A program made the translations under genes and the position numbers. The notes beneath the pieces are model-generated. The model did no database searches and had not been told where the DNA came from. It saw only the letters and a program-made list of their open reading frames with translations. Positions 46,073 to 55,664 of a DNA stretch of 64,000 nt are shown piece after piece (the stretch's first letter is position 1; the number at the start of each line of letters is the position of its first letter). Origin of the DNA: Phycisphaerae bacterium (lineage in GTDB: Bacteria > Planctomycetota > Phycisphaerae > Sedimentisphaerales > Sedimentisphaeraceae); NCBI GenBank assembly GCA_027078365.1, contig JALWYQ010000045.1, forward strand, positions 29,984 through 93,983, read 5' to 3'.

Positions 46073-46861
46073 TCAAGAGCTCTTTGCAGCCTCTTCGGCT
46101 GCCTTTATGTCAGGCCAATGATCCTTTATTAGCACAGGCAATATAACCTCTAGCATTTTAACGCTAGCTTTTTTTACCTCATCAATATTTGGGTAGCCTG
46201 AATTGCCGTAGAACCTCCATTCAACCTTAGAGAAGAATGAGTAGGTGCCAAGTACGTTTTTACCCATTGTTGCTCGTGCTTGAGTTCGGTTACCAGCGAA
46301 TTCGCCGTTGACGTTAAGAAAATAGACAACGGGAAATTCTTCACTATCCAGTAGGGGGTCGGCATTCTTTTTCGAAAAGACCAAGAGTCTGACTGGAACC
46401 TCTGCAATGCCATTTTTACTATAGTAGTAGTTAGGGCATTTAACCTTAAGAGTTATATCCTCTAGGTCATCTCTCGTGTTACCGCCACCAAAATAGCATT
46501 CTTCCGGAACGTGTGGAATCCTATCGTTTATGCCCGTGTAATATGTTAGAAACAATGAGCAGTATCTAGTAGGACTTTCCGCTGGTTCTCTTTGGTCTTC
46601 TAATACCCATTGAATATAGTCTTCAGTGCCAAGGCTCTCTAAGATAGCGGGGTTCTTAATTTTAGTTTTTTTAACTACCTTGTATGGATATATGGCATTT
46701 TCATCTATATCATCGAAGGGTTTTTGGAGATTGATAGGTTTTTTAACTAAAATGAGATTTAAAGAGCTTATCGTGTACTGCATTCCAGCAGCTGCAATAG
46801 CTAGGACTAATACGCACACGATGTATGGTGTAGAGATGTATTCTTTAATCACTTTATTCAT
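46073..46861 (-). CDS. epsI: Exosortase-associated protein EpsI
   Basis: EpsI is a periplasmic protein with one N-terminal membrane helix (YIVCVLVLAIAAAGMQYTI, about 13-31) that accompanies exosortases in polysaccharide export and PEP-CTERM systems. The hallmark IPHVPEECYFGGG occurs at about residues 113-125. The 262-aa length fits. It lies 13 bases after the exosortase stop, so both are on one transcript. Its molecular role is not established. Confidence 0.92.
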   Translation of the reverse strand: MNKVIKEYISTPYIVCVLVLAIAAAGMQYTISSLNLILVKKPINLQKPFDDIDENAIYPYKVVKKTKIKNPAILESLGTEDYIQWVLEDQREPAESPTRYCSLFLTYYTGINDRIPHVPEECYFGGGNTRDDLEDITLKVKCPNYYYSKNGIAEVPVRLLVFSKKNADPLLDSEEFPVVYFLNVNGEFAGNRTQARATMGKNVLGTYSFFSKVEWRFYGNSGYPNIDEVKKASVKMLEVILPVLIKDHWPDIKAAEEAAKSS

Positions 46862-46873
46862 TTTAGATATCTA

Positions 46874-47836
46874 CTATTTCTTTCTCTTTATAATAATCTC
46901 TTCAACTTCTTCCTTCGCATCCTCTTCTACGAATAGAAGTTCCATGAAGGCTGCTAAGAGGTAGTACATAATAAATGCTAGGCCAATCATTAAGAGTCCA
47001 AGCCCGTCATGATAGATGCCCTTAGCATATTTTGGGTTACCAAATATGTAAATACTACCTGTGATTGTTACTCGTACAATATTGCATGCAATCGCAATAG
47101 GTACGGTACTTAAGAGAAGTATAAATCTTTGCCACATAGGTCTTTCGTGCAAATATGCCATTGCAACTCCAAGGGCAACGAAAGCCATTAAGAGCCTCAT
47201 TCCGCTACAGGCTTCAGCTACGTTCAGAGCGGATTCAATAGCTTTACCTTTGTAGAGAACGGTAATAACGATATTTGAAGCCGTTGCCTCTACATGTGGA
47301 ATTAGCGAAAGAATTGCAGCAGAGCTATAGGAAGCTAGAGTTCTAAGAGGGTATGTGAGTTCCCTATAGATTCTAGTTGGAATCGGTATTGCAAAGAAAA
47401 GATAGCATACAGGCATCCATAGATACTTTAGTCTTTTCCATCCATTGAAGAAGAGGACTATTGCTCCTAGAGATGCTAGCATTATAAGTGGTCCACCATA
47501 AGCAAACCTAAGTTGCACGGTATTGAAGATATATAAAAGTATGAAGAATATAAGCCCAAAGAGCGCAAAGTAGCTAGTTCTCGCAGGTATTGCAAAGATT
47601 TCGTTGCGCTTCTGGTGAATTAAATAAAGACTAAAGAGAGGTATCAAAAAACCGTGCGTCCAGCTTGGGTCTGTTTTCCAAGTGTGAACAAGCTCTTGTA
47701 ATTCATACCAATATATCGCGCAGAACAATGCTGCTATAATAAACATACGGATGTAGCAATGTACACCTAGCGAAGACCATTCGAAAGGTCTCTCCTTAGA
47801 TAAATCTAAAGCAGTCTCGTTCGTGTTATTTCCCAT
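46874..47836 (-). CDS. Exosortase (PEP-CTERM cysteine transpeptidase)
   Basis: Exosortase is a polytopic membrane protein that recognises PEP-CTERM tails and is thought to cleave or transfer them. The 320-aa protein has about eight helices. The predicted catalytic triad is visible: Cys in AEACSGMRLLMAF (about 209), Arg in CNIVRVTITGS (about 250) and His in GIYHDGLGLLM (about 274). It lies in an operon with the Wza-like protein and EpsI. The four PEP-CTERM proteins at 20-24 kb are likely substrates, though not adjacent. Confidence 0.95.
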   Translation of the reverse strand: MGNNTNETALDLSKERPFEWSSLGVHCYIRMFIIAALFCAIYWYELQELVHTWKTDPSWTHGFLIPLFSLYLIHQKRNEIFAIPARTSYFALFGLIFFILLYIFNTVQLRFAYGGPLIMLASLGAIVLFFNGWKRLKYLWMPVCYLFFAIPIPTRIYRELTYPLRTLASYSSAAILSLIPHVEATASNIVITVLYKGKAIESALNVAEACSGMRLLMAFVALGVAMAYLHERPMWQRFILLLSTVPIAIACNIVRVTITGSIYIFGNPKYAKGIYHDGLGLLMIGLAFIMYYLLAAFMELLFVEEDAKEEVEEIIIKRKK

Positions 47837-47848
47837 AGATGTTCTGAC

Positions 47849-49444
47849 CTAGAAGCTAAAAGGTCTTCCAGTTCCAATGTCTTGTACTCCGTAGTTTCTA
47901 TCATATACAAAGCCGAAACCATATGTAGCACGGAATGAGTTCCTAAGAACAGCCTTCCACATAGCAGTAGCGTTGGTTCCAACATTGATAGTATCGTCTT
48001 TCTTGATGAAGAAGTCAGGTTGCAAGCCCTCTGCAATCTTCTGCAAGTTGACCTGTACAATCTCTTCTCTTTTTCTTCCTATGCGCCTACGCACTTCGAC
48101 ATTCTCAGGTGCAGCTAGCGGTCCAAGACCACCTGCGGCTGCGATTGCCTGCATTAATGTCATAGGGCGACCTGTTAGTGGAATATAGCCTTGTGCATTT
48201 ACGTTACCCATGATAACACATTCGCCAATCATATCCACTGGCACAGAGATTGTGTCACCTTCTTTTATTATGATGTTGTATCTTGGATCGCCACCAACAA
48301 GTTTGTCGTATTCAATCTTAATGACTCTAGTTTGTTTCTTGATAGCTTCCTCTTCGTTGCTGTACTTTGCTATCTCTTCATTATTGGTTTTGAACTCTTG
48401 AGGCATCTTCTTAGCAGAAGCTTCTTGAGCTGCTTTTTCAGGGGCAATGTTAACAGGAACCCATTTGCCGTCTTTGAATATCCATTCAATCTTAGCAGAG
48501 TCATCATTGTCGTCATCTACTGCCACCTGCTCGTCGTTATCTGTTTCAGTGTCTATTTTGCTAGCTTTGTTGTCTTGATCAGGTGCGGCTAAAGCTTCTA
48601 GTTGTTTTTCTGTTGTAAGATCGGCTGAAGCTATGATTGGTTCACTAACACCATCGCAAGGGGCTATCATATTGAGCAACTCGTCTTTATTTGTCTTGTT
48701 GTCATCAGCTTTAGGCGCTGTTGTCTCTGGCTTTGATTGTTTATTCTCAGTCTTGAGCTCTTTTGTTGCCTCAGTGCTAGCTTCTTTACTTGCGTTGAGT
48801 TCTTTAGCGATTTCTTCTGGAGCTACTTCTCTTGTTACGTAAATATAGCTCACATTGAATTCAGATATACCACCTGCTTGGGCAATAGCTTCAGCTAGTC
48901 TGAAGTTGTACCTTGGGATTGAGTATCTACCAGGGCTACCGAGTAGGCCTTGACCGTAGATAGAAAATGCTCTTTTCTCTGAGCTTTGAAGTATAACCGT
49001 AACAGCAGGGTTTTTGAGGATGTTTGGCATGAGAATGTTACGTATCTCGTCCTCAAGTTGCTTTTCTGTGAGTCCGCCAGCTTGAACTGTGCCAACCTCA
49101 GGAATTGATATCTGACCACTCTCAGTTACGATAAAGTCGTTGATGAATGGTTGATTCTCTTCAAGCAACTCGTAGATAGATATTCTTACAACATCACCAG
49201 GGCTAAAACGAGTGTCTTGTTCTTGCGGTAGGATATCTTTCGGTTTTGGTTCCTCGGCACCCTCATAAACAGGAGACTTCTCTTCAGCGACACCGAGAGA
49301 GTCTAATATGACGTGCTGAACAGGAACAGCTCTAAAACGCCCAATTTGCGTCGGATCCCAGAACTTATTACTACAACCTACTGAACTAATGGCCAATATT
49401 GCAAGTGTTACAGCCGCTAAGAGTTTCTTCTTCATCGTCATCAT
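47849..49444 (-). CDS. Wza-like polysaccharide export lipoprotein with SLBB domain
   Basis: A 531-aa outer-membrane export protein. The signal and lipobox ISSVGCSNKF are at about residues 19-28. The export domain reads FSPGDVVRISIYELLEE, GQISIPEVGTVQAGGLTEKQLEDEI. After a low-complexity, charged stretch (about 215-365) the SLBB-type part resumes with GDTISVPVDMIGECVIMGNVN and GPLAAPENVEVRRRIG. Wza forms the outer-membrane channel for EPS; it pairs with the Wzc-like kinase of this cluster. The insertion is unusual. First gene of the exosortase operon. Confidence 0.9.
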   Translation of the reverse strand: MMTMKKKLLAAVTLAILAISSVGCSNKFWDPTQIGRFRAVPVQHVILDSLGVAEEKSPVYEGAEEPKPKDILPQEQDTRFSPGDVVRISIYELLEENQPFINDFIVTESGQISIPEVGTVQAGGLTEKQLEDEIRNILMPNILKNPAVTVILQSSEKRAFSIYGQGLLGSPGRYSIPRYNFRLAEAIAQAGGISEFNVSYIYVTREVAPEEIAKELNASKEASTEATKELKTENKQSKPETTAPKADDNKTNKDELLNMIAPCDGVSEPIIASADLTTEKQLEALAAPDQDNKASKIDTETDNDEQVAVDDDNDDSAKIEWIFKDGKWVPVNIAPEKAAQEASAKKMPQEFKTNNEEIAKYSNEEEAIKKQTRVIKIEYDKLVGGDPRYNIIIKEGDTISVPVDMIGECVIMGNVNAQGYIPLTGRPMTLMQAIAAAGGLGPLAAPENVEVRRRIGRKREEIVQVNLQKIAEGLQPDFFIKKDDTINVGTNATAMWKAVLRNSFRATYGFGFVYDRNYGVQDIGTGRPFSF

Positions 49445-49572
49445 ATTGGAAACTTCAAAATTACAATGGTAGTCTAGTTATATGCGTATAAACGCCCAAA
49501 TCCCTCTTTACCTTGTCGGCCCAGAATAACCCTCGCTTAATGTAATTAAAGGGTCTCCTAGAATAGCCCACA

Positions 49573-49601
49573 ATTATGTAACATATCGGTTTGTTTGTCA
49601 A
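49573..49601 (-). promoter_or_regulatory. Promoter of the EPS/exosortase operon
   Basis: On the minus strand TTGACA (49601-49596), a 17-base spacer and CATAAT (49578-49573), five of six -10 bases. A perfect 10-base inverted repeat, CGGTTTGTTT at 49587-49596 and AAACAAACCG at 49626-49635, places one arm inside the spacer and looks like an operator. Confidence 0.65.
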
Positions 49602-49729
49602 AAAATATCCAAAATTGTTGCAAAAAAACAAACCGCAGTCTTGACCCGATAAAACATTGCAATCTGTAGCGGAACATCTTCTTCTTTACAGCTCTATCCT
49701 TTTTAGGGTAGGCTATTGCGAGGTGCGGA

Positions 49730-50383
49730 TTAATTGCTTAAAACTTTGAAATTAAGAAACTCAAATTCTTTTATCTTGACCTTGTCGAAATTTGCAGCAC
49801 TGCCAGAGAATATGTCAATCTTTGTAGCGAATGAGGTTGGAGAATTGTCCACATATGTGAAATCGTAACATAGCGATGAAATAATCTCACCAGTACGTTC
49901 GTTCTCAATTTCTAGCCTATCAACTAAGAGATTGTCTAGTTGGCAATAGAATCGTATTTTTGCCTTTTCTTTGCCGTTAATTTTAACAGTTTCTTCGATA
50001 ACAGCGTAATTTTTATCGTCTATGGTTAGTTTCTTACCTTGTTGAACTGTCTCGTATGGGAAGCTATTTGTTCTAGAGCTGTAAAGTATTGAGTAGCTAA
50101 GTAATGTTCTAAGTTCATCCGTTAGAGAAGCGTCTGTTTTGAGCTCTAGGTGATTGTTGGTGATTTTAAATATGCATTGCTGCGGTTTGATTTGGACGGT
50201 AGATGCTTGAGTGTATTGCTTGAGCAAACAGTCCACTTTGATGGAAATATTCTGAGTCTTTGTAAAAGAAACGTTGGTTGCCCTTGATGGGCAACCAACG
50301 TTCTTAGACTCACTATTGCAACCGCTAGTGGCAAAAATAATAGCCACAAGCAGAATTGTTACTTTAGTGAAACAACTATTCAT
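49730..50383 (-). CDS. Hypothetical lipoprotein
   Basis: A 217-aa lipoprotein: signal peptide MNSCFTKVTILLVAIIFATSGC with lipobox ATSGC, then a mostly beta body (YETVQQGKKLTIDDKNYAVIEETVKI, IRFYCQLDNLLVDRLEIEN) with the alternating pattern of outer-membrane or periplasmic lipid-binding proteins. I cannot assign a family; a LolA/DUF-type carrier is one possibility. It is 17 bases from the PFOR gene on the same strand, downstream of it. No terminator is obvious after it. Confidence 0.75.
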   Translation of the reverse strand: MNSCFTKVTILLVAIIFATSGCNSESKNVGCPSRATNVSFTKTQNISIKVDCLLKQYTQASTVQIKPQQCIFKITNNHLELKTDASLTDELRTLLSYSILYSSRTNSFPYETVQQGKKLTIDDKNYAVIEETVKINGKEKAKIRFYCQLDNLLVDRLEIENERTGEIISSLCYDFTYVDNSPTSFATKIDIFSGSAANFDKVKIKEFEFLNFKVLSN

Positions 50384-50400
50384 GATCTTAAACCTTGAGT

Positions 50401-53400
50401 TTAGCTTTTATCAGTTGAGAGCTCAGAGAGTTTCTTGACAAGGCAGAATCTCTCTGTCGTGTCTTTCTTTGCTTTCTCCATTAATTTAGCTGCCACTTCT
50501 GGTTGTGACAATTTCAAGGTTCTATACCTGTTCTCACCGTAAGCGTATTCCTCGAAGTCCATTGTTGGCTCTTTAGAGTCAAGTTGTAGAGGATTCTTGC
50601 CTTGTGCGGCTAGATCAGGATTGTACCTGTATAGAGGCCAGTGACCACAATCAACAGCCTTTTGTTGCTCTCTTAGACCAGTAGTCATGTTGATACCGTG
50701 AGCGATACAGTGTGAGTAAGCCAAGATAATACTTGGGCCATTGTAAGCTTCAGCCTCAACGAATGCCTTAACAACTTGGTTAGGATTTGCACCCATTGCA
50801 ACCTTAGCAACATAAATGCCACCGTATGTCATAGAAATCATACCAAGGTCTTTCTTAGGCATTTCCTTACCACCCGCAGCGAACTTAGCAACAGCAGCTG
50901 TTGGAGTTGATTTTGACATCTGTCCACCGGTGTTAGAGTAAACTTCTGTGTCAAGAACGAGAATGTTTACGTTCTTACCGCTAGCTAGAACGTGGTCTAG
51001 TCCACCGTATCCGATGTCGTATGCCCAACCGTCGCCACCAACAATCCAAACGCTCTTCTTAACAAGATAGTCAGCAACGCTTAGGAGCTCTTTAGCTACT
51101 TCGCCGTCACATTTCTCACATACTTCTTTGAGTTTTGCAACTCTCTGTCTTTGAGTTTCAATCTCAGCTTGCTCGTTTGCCTCAACGTTTGCCTTGATTT
51201 CGTTGGCAAGTTCAGCATCTACACAGCCTTTCTCAGCCACAACGTCAAGCAATTCAATAGCCTGTTGTTGGAACTTATCAACGGCAAGTCTCATACCGAA
51301 ACCAAACTCGGCATTATCTTCGAATAGAGAGTTACTCCAAGCAGGACCGCGTCCATCTGCTCTCTGCGCATATGGAGTTGTTGGTAGGTTACCACCGTAG
51401 ATTGAAGAACAACCAGTAGCGTTTGCGATTAATGCACGATCGCCGAATAGCTGTGTGAGAAGTTTAACATAAGCAGTCTCACCGCAACCAGCACAAGCGC
51501 CAGAGAACTCAAACAATGGCTTAACGAATTGGCTACCCTTGATAGTTGCAATCTTGAACTTATCAGGGTCTGTCTCTGGTAGTGAAAGGAAGAAATCCCA
51601 GTTAGCAGCTTCGCTCTTACGCAGAGGAGCTTGCTCTACCATATTAATAGCCTTCTTACCTTCTACTTGCTTATTCTTAGCAGGGCAGTTGTCAACACAA
51701 GCGCCGCAACCTGTACAGTCTTCAGGTGCAACTTGCACTGTGAATTTAAGTCCGCTTAGAGCTTTTGTTTTAGCATCTACAGACTTGAATGTCTCAGGAG
51801 CATTTGCTAGAGCGGATTCATCATAAGCCTTCATACGGATAGCAGCATGTGGGCATATCAACGAACACTGACCGCACTGAATACATACTTCAGGGTCCCA
51901 CTCTGGGATTTGTACAGCGATATTACGTTTTTCGTAACGAGTTGTTGCAGTCGGGAATTTACCATCAACAGGCATCTTGCTAACAGGTAAATCGTCACCG
52001 CTACCAGCAAGAATTGTAGCAGTTACCTCTTTGACGAAATCAGGTGCATCAGCAGGAACAATTTCTGCCATTCCAATTGTGCTTGTTACTGTCTCTGGCA
52101 CCTTAACCTCTTCTACGCGTTCAAGAGCAACATCAACAGCATCGATATTCATCTTGACGACTTTCTCGCCTTTCTTGCCGTATGTTTTCTTGATAGCATC
52201 TTTAATCGCTGCAATAGCTGTATCTGTCTCAATTATGCCGCTGATTTTAAAGAATGCAGTTTGCATGATGACGTTAATTCTTGCACCAAGACCGAGCTCA
52301 CTTGCAATCTTAATAGCATCAATGCAGTAGAATTTGAGTTTCTTGTCGATGATTTGTTTTTGAACTTCAGCAGGGAGTGTATCCCAAACCTTATCAGCTG
52401 GAGCAGAACTTGTAAGGAGGAATGTTGCGCCATCTTTTGCGTTCTTGAGCATGTCATATTTCTCAAGGAAGCTTGGGTTGTGGCAGGCAACAAAGTCTGC
52501 TTCAGAGATTAAATAGCTACTCTTAATCTTGCTCTTACCAAAGCGAAGGTGTGAAACTGTGATAGCACCAGCCTTTTTAGAGTCATATACGAAATAACCT
52601 TGAGCGTAGTTGTCTGTTAGCGAACCGATAATCTTGATTGTGTTCTTATTAGCACCAACAGTACCGTCAGAGCCAAGTCCATAGAACATAGCGCTGTGAG
52701 AATCAGTTTGTGTTGAGAAGCTTGGATCGTAATCAATGCTAAGATTAGTTACGTCGTCTTTGATTCCAACAACGAAGTTATTCTTCGGAGAAGCTGCGTC
52801 TAGATTATCAAACACACCCTTAACCATCGCAGGGGTAAACTCTTTAGAACCAAGACCGTAGCGACCACCAACGATAGTTGGGTAGCTATCAAAAGATAGG
52901 CTTCCATCTGCCATGCCTTCGCCAATAGCAGTACGAACGTCAAGATAAAGTGGCTCGCCGATAGAACCAGGCTCTTTTGTCCTATCAAGAACAGCAATCT
53001 TCTTAACAGTCTTTGGAAGGGCAGCAATAAAGTGTTTAATGCTAAACGGTCTGTAAAGGCGTACTTTGAGAAGACCAACTTTCTCGCCATTCTTGGTTAG
53101 CTCATCAACAGTCTCGTGGGCTGTATCAGCACCAGAGCCCATCATAACAATAATCTTTTCAGCATCAGCTGCGCCGACATAATCGAAGAGGTTGTAGCTA
53201 CGTCCGGTTAGCTTTGCGAATTTCTCCATAGCCTTTTCTACAATCGCAGGAGTTGCATTGTAGAACTTGTTGACAGTTTCTCTTCCTTGGAAGTAAACGT
53301 CAGGGTTTTGTGCAGTACCGCTGATTTCAGGATGATCTGGAGAGAGAGCTCTTGCTTTGTGGGCCCTTACGAGATCATTGTCGATCATTGCTCTCATATC

Positions 53401-53967
53401 GTCGAAAGTTAGCTCTTCAACCTTTTGAATCTCGTGGCTAGTGCGGAAACCATCAAAGAAGTGAAGGAATGGAACCCTTGCTTCAAGTGTTGACGCCTGA
53501 GCAATAAGAGCGAAGTCCATTACTTCTTGCACTGAGTTTGAACAAAGCATTGCAAAGCCAGTCTGACGGCAGCTCATAACATCTGAGTGGTCGCCAAAGA
53601 TACTCAACGCCTGACAGGCGATTGAGCGAGCTGAAACATGGAAAACTGTCGGTGTAAGCTCACCAGCAATTTTGTACATGTTTGGGATCATAAGTAAAAG
53701 ACCCTGAGACGCTGTAAATGTTGTAGTTAGTGCTCCAGCAGCGAGTGCACCGTGAACAGCACCAGAAGCTCCACCCTCACTCTGCATCTCAGTAACAGAT
53801 GGAGTTGAGTTCCAGATATTCTTTTCGTGCCTTGCTGTTTTTGCATCTGAGTGTTCACCCATTGGAGATGATGGGGTGATTGGGTATATAGCAATCACCT
53901 CATTGGTCGCATGAGCGACATGTGCCGCCGCCATGTTACCGTCAATTGTCACCATTTTCCGCTTCAT
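50401..53967 (-). CDS. nifJ: Pyruvate:ferredoxin (flavodoxin) oxidoreductase
   Basis: PFOR oxidises pyruvate to acetyl-CoA and CO2, reducing ferredoxin. The 1188-aa single-chain form has all domains. Domain I: TIDGNMAAAHVAHATNEV, AIYPITPSSPMGE. Fe-S part: CIQCGQCSLICPHAAI (about 692) and CTGCGACVDNCPAKNK (about 748). C-terminal TPP part: GACAGCGETAYVK (about 830) and GDGWAYDIGYGGLDH (about 975) with LDTEVYSNTGGQMSK. Its ferredoxin could feed the Rnf complex at 1-7 kb, giving an ATP-conserving anaerobic route. GGAG ribosome site. Confidence 0.98.
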   Translation of the reverse strand: MKRKMVTIDGNMAAAHVAHATNEVIAIYPITPSSPMGEHSDAKTARHEKNIWNSTPSVTEMQSEGGASGAVHGALAAGALTTTFTASQGLLLMIPNMYKIAGELTPTVFHVSARSIACQALSIFGDHSDVMSCRQTGFAMLCSNSVQEVMDFALIAQASTLEARVPFLHFFDGFRTSHEIQKVEELTFDDMRAMIDNDLVRAHKARALSPDHPEISGTAQNPDVYFQGRETVNKFYNATPAIVEKAMEKFAKLTGRSYNLFDYVGAADAEKIIVMMGSGADTAHETVDELTKNGEKVGLLKVRLYRPFSIKHFIAALPKTVKKIAVLDRTKEPGSIGEPLYLDVRTAIGEGMADGSLSFDSYPTIVGGRYGLGSKEFTPAMVKGVFDNLDAASPKNNFVVGIKDDVTNLSIDYDPSFSTQTDSHSAMFYGLGSDGTVGANKNTIKIIGSLTDNYAQGYFVYDSKKAGAITVSHLRFGKSKIKSSYLISEADFVACHNPSFLEKYDMLKNAKDGATFLLTSSAPADKVWDTLPAEVQKQIIDKKLKFYCIDAIKIASELGLGARINVIMQTAFFKISGIIETDTAIAAIKDAIKKTYGKKGEKVVKMNIDAVDVALERVEEVKVPETVTSTIGMAEIVPADAPDFVKEVTATILAGSGDDLPVSKMPVDGKFPTATTRYEKRNIAVQIPEWDPEVCIQCGQCSLICPHAAIRMKAYDESALANAPETFKSVDAKTKALSGLKFTVQVAPEDCTGCGACVDNCPAKNKQVEGKKAINMVEQAPLRKSEAANWDFFLSLPETDPDKFKIATIKGSQFVKPLFEFSGACAGCGETAYVKLLTQLFGDRALIANATGCSSIYGGNLPTTPYAQRADGRGPAWSNSLFEDNAEFGFGMRLAVDKFQQQAIELLDVVAEKGCVDAELANEIKANVEANEQAEIETQRQRVAKLKEVCEKCDGEVAKELLSVADYLVKKSVWIVGGDGWAYDIGYGGLDHVLASGKNVNILVLDTEVYSNTGGQMSKSTPTAAVAKFAAGGKEMPKKDLGMISMTYGGIYVAKVAMGANPNQVVKAFVEAEAYNGPSIILAYSHCIAHGINMTTGLREQQKAVDCGHWPLYRYNPDLAAQGKNPLQLDSKEPTMDFEEYAYGENRYRTLKLSQPEVAAKLMEKAKKDTTERFCLVKKLSELSTDKS

Positions 53968-54050
53968 AGTTACTCCAAAACATTAATAAATAGGTTATAA
54001 ATACCAATAGCGATTGTTGTATGTCGCGTAATTGGTTTGTCACTTCTTAT

Positions 54051-54069
54051 CTGCGCAGATTGTGCGCAG
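54051..54069. repeat. Inverted repeat CTGCGCA-N5-TGCGCAG upstream of the PFOR gene
   Basis: Perfect seven-base arms, 84 bases upstream of the PFOR start. It resembles the repeat at 10239-10259, suggesting a shared operator or a shared compositional bias. Confidence 0.4.
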
Positions 54070-54241
54070 CTATAAAACTGAGCTTATACACTGTATTAGC
54101 CTCTTAATCAACGCTTTTTTTAGATTATCAGCGATAAGAGTGCTAAGAGGAGGCAATACTTGCCTAAAAGGAGTTGTTGTTGGGTTAGTACTAGCGCAGC
54201 ATCTCCCGTATTCATTGCATATTCAAACTAGCAGCCAAAAG

Positions 54242-55444
54242 TTATAGTTTTTTTAGTATAGACTCTAACGTCTTGTTGAGTTCGTAGAGCCTTTTCCTAT
54301 CGACTTGAATCTCTGGATATTTCTCCGATAGCCCGATGGCATCATGGACTTCTTTAGACATTTTATTGAGCTGCGCGACGGTTTCTTTGTAGCTCATCTT
54401 TGCGTGGCTGTAGTTTGCGATTCTCTGTTCAATACGAACTATAGTGGTCTCAATCCTCTTTTTAGCCACCATTACTTCTTTTCTTGCTCTCACTGGAGTT
54501 CTATCTGTCGCTAATTTTGTTCCATATAAGCCAAGTTTATCGATTAGTGTGTATTTGGAATCCACAATGCCATCGCATATGCCAACCTTTAATGCATCGT
54601 TGGCTGTTAGAGTAATTAATTTGCCATCTTTGGACCAATTAATTCTCTGAGCATCTTTAGGTGGTTTCCAAGATAAGGTTTTGTCTTTATTGTAGTTTGT
54701 ATTTTCGGGCTTGGGGTCTATAATTCCGAGTTTTTCGCTCACAAAGACACTTTTATTGTCAAAGCGATATTCGGTAACATCAAAATTCATATCTACCATT
54801 GCCATTGCAATTAGTATAGGTTTACCGTTTTCATGGGCAAGAGCCCCGTAGAATTGACTGAAATTATGCCTGAAATCAGCATCTGCAGACCTTATTCCAT
54901 ATTTAGTTTTGATAAATGGAGTAGCTGCGCCTATTGTGGTTTTGGGCGACATATATATAGAAGGGCAGGCTAGGCAAACTCCTGCAGCGGCAGATATCGC
55001 GCCATTAATCTCACCGCTAGAAATATACGCCACTATAGGGCAGAGTTTCTTCATTTGCGATATGGTTTTGCACATTTTAACACAAAGAGAAACGTTTCCC
55101 CCTGGGGAATCTACGTCTATTATGATTAGTTTAACGCCTTTATTGACGGCCCTTTCAACTGAATCGCAAAAGGCATCGGTTTCAGCAGAGAATTCAACGC
55201 TATTGCGTAGTGGGATAACAATTACTAAATCTTTTCGACCTTTACTGTTTTGCGTTATGTCGTAATCTTCAAGATTAATTTTTATTGTCTTATTTCCACT
55301 AGTTCGAACTACGGTTAGCCCATCTACTCTTTTTGTGGTGGCGAAGCCGTCAAAAGACTCTTTCGTTTTTCTGTTTGTAAAAGTATCCGCTGGAGATAGC
55401 GAAGTTACTAAAACAATAATCAATAGTATTGTATTTCTAAGCAC
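54242..55444 (-). CDS. Exported ClpP/crotonase-fold protein (SppA/NfeD-like)
   Basis: A 400-aa exported protein (signal MLRNTILLIIVLVTSLSPADTF, GTG start with AGGAAA upstream). Residues about 75-200 have the ClpP/SppA/NfeD core: KLIIIDVDSPGGNVSLCVKM, a GAISAAAGVCLACPSIYMSP stretch and TTIGAATPF. The C-terminal part (about 300-400) is helical, coiled-coil-like. Where NfeD-type proteases have the serine of ASAG, this one has alanine (SAAAG), so it may be inactive or use another residue. Function unknown; membrane-quality or substrate-binding roles are possible. Confidence 0.82.
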   Translation of the reverse strand: MLRNTILLIIVLVTSLSPADTFTNRKTKESFDGFATTKRVDGLTVVRTSGNKTIKINLEDYDITQNSKGRKDLVIVIPLRNSVEFSAETDAFCDSVERAVNKGVKLIIIDVDSPGGNVSLCVKMCKTISQMKKLCPIVAYISSGEINGAISAAAGVCLACPSIYMSPKTTIGAATPFIKTKYGIRSADADFRHNFSQFYGALAHENGKPILIAMAMVDMNFDVTEYRFDNKSVFVSEKLGIIDPKPENTNYNKDKTLSWKPPKDAQRINWSKDGKLITLTANDALKVGICDGIVDSKYTLIDKLGLYGTKLATDRTPVRARKEVMVAKKRIETTIVRIEQRIANYSHAKMSYKETVAQLNKMSKEVHDAIGLSEKYPEIQVDRKRLYELNKTLESILKKL

Positions 55445-55623
55445 AGTTTATTTCCTACTAGATGGGGCAACTATTCATCTTCGGTATTCGTAGTTGAATG
55501 CGATAGCGTTAACAATTTGCATATCACTACTAAGATAATATTCCTGCCGAATATTTCACATCATAATCCTATATAAAATGTATCTTTGCAACTACAAAAA
55601 GAGTATATCATCGACCGTCTCTG

Positions 55624-55660
55624 ATAAAAAAAAGCGGCCAAAATATTGACCGCTTCTTTT
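55624..55660 (-). terminator. Terminator after the UDP-sugar dehydrogenase gene
   Basis: AAGCGGCCAA and TTGACCGCTT arms (one mismatch) with A-run and TTCTTTTCTTG flanks; stops the gene ending at 55665. Confidence 0.88.
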
Positions 55661-55664
55661 CTTG

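Noticed and set aside
53968-54241. 71-aa ORF 54032..54247 as a gene
   Set aside because: Its start overlaps the inverted repeat, it has no recognisable features and lies in the PFOR promoter region.
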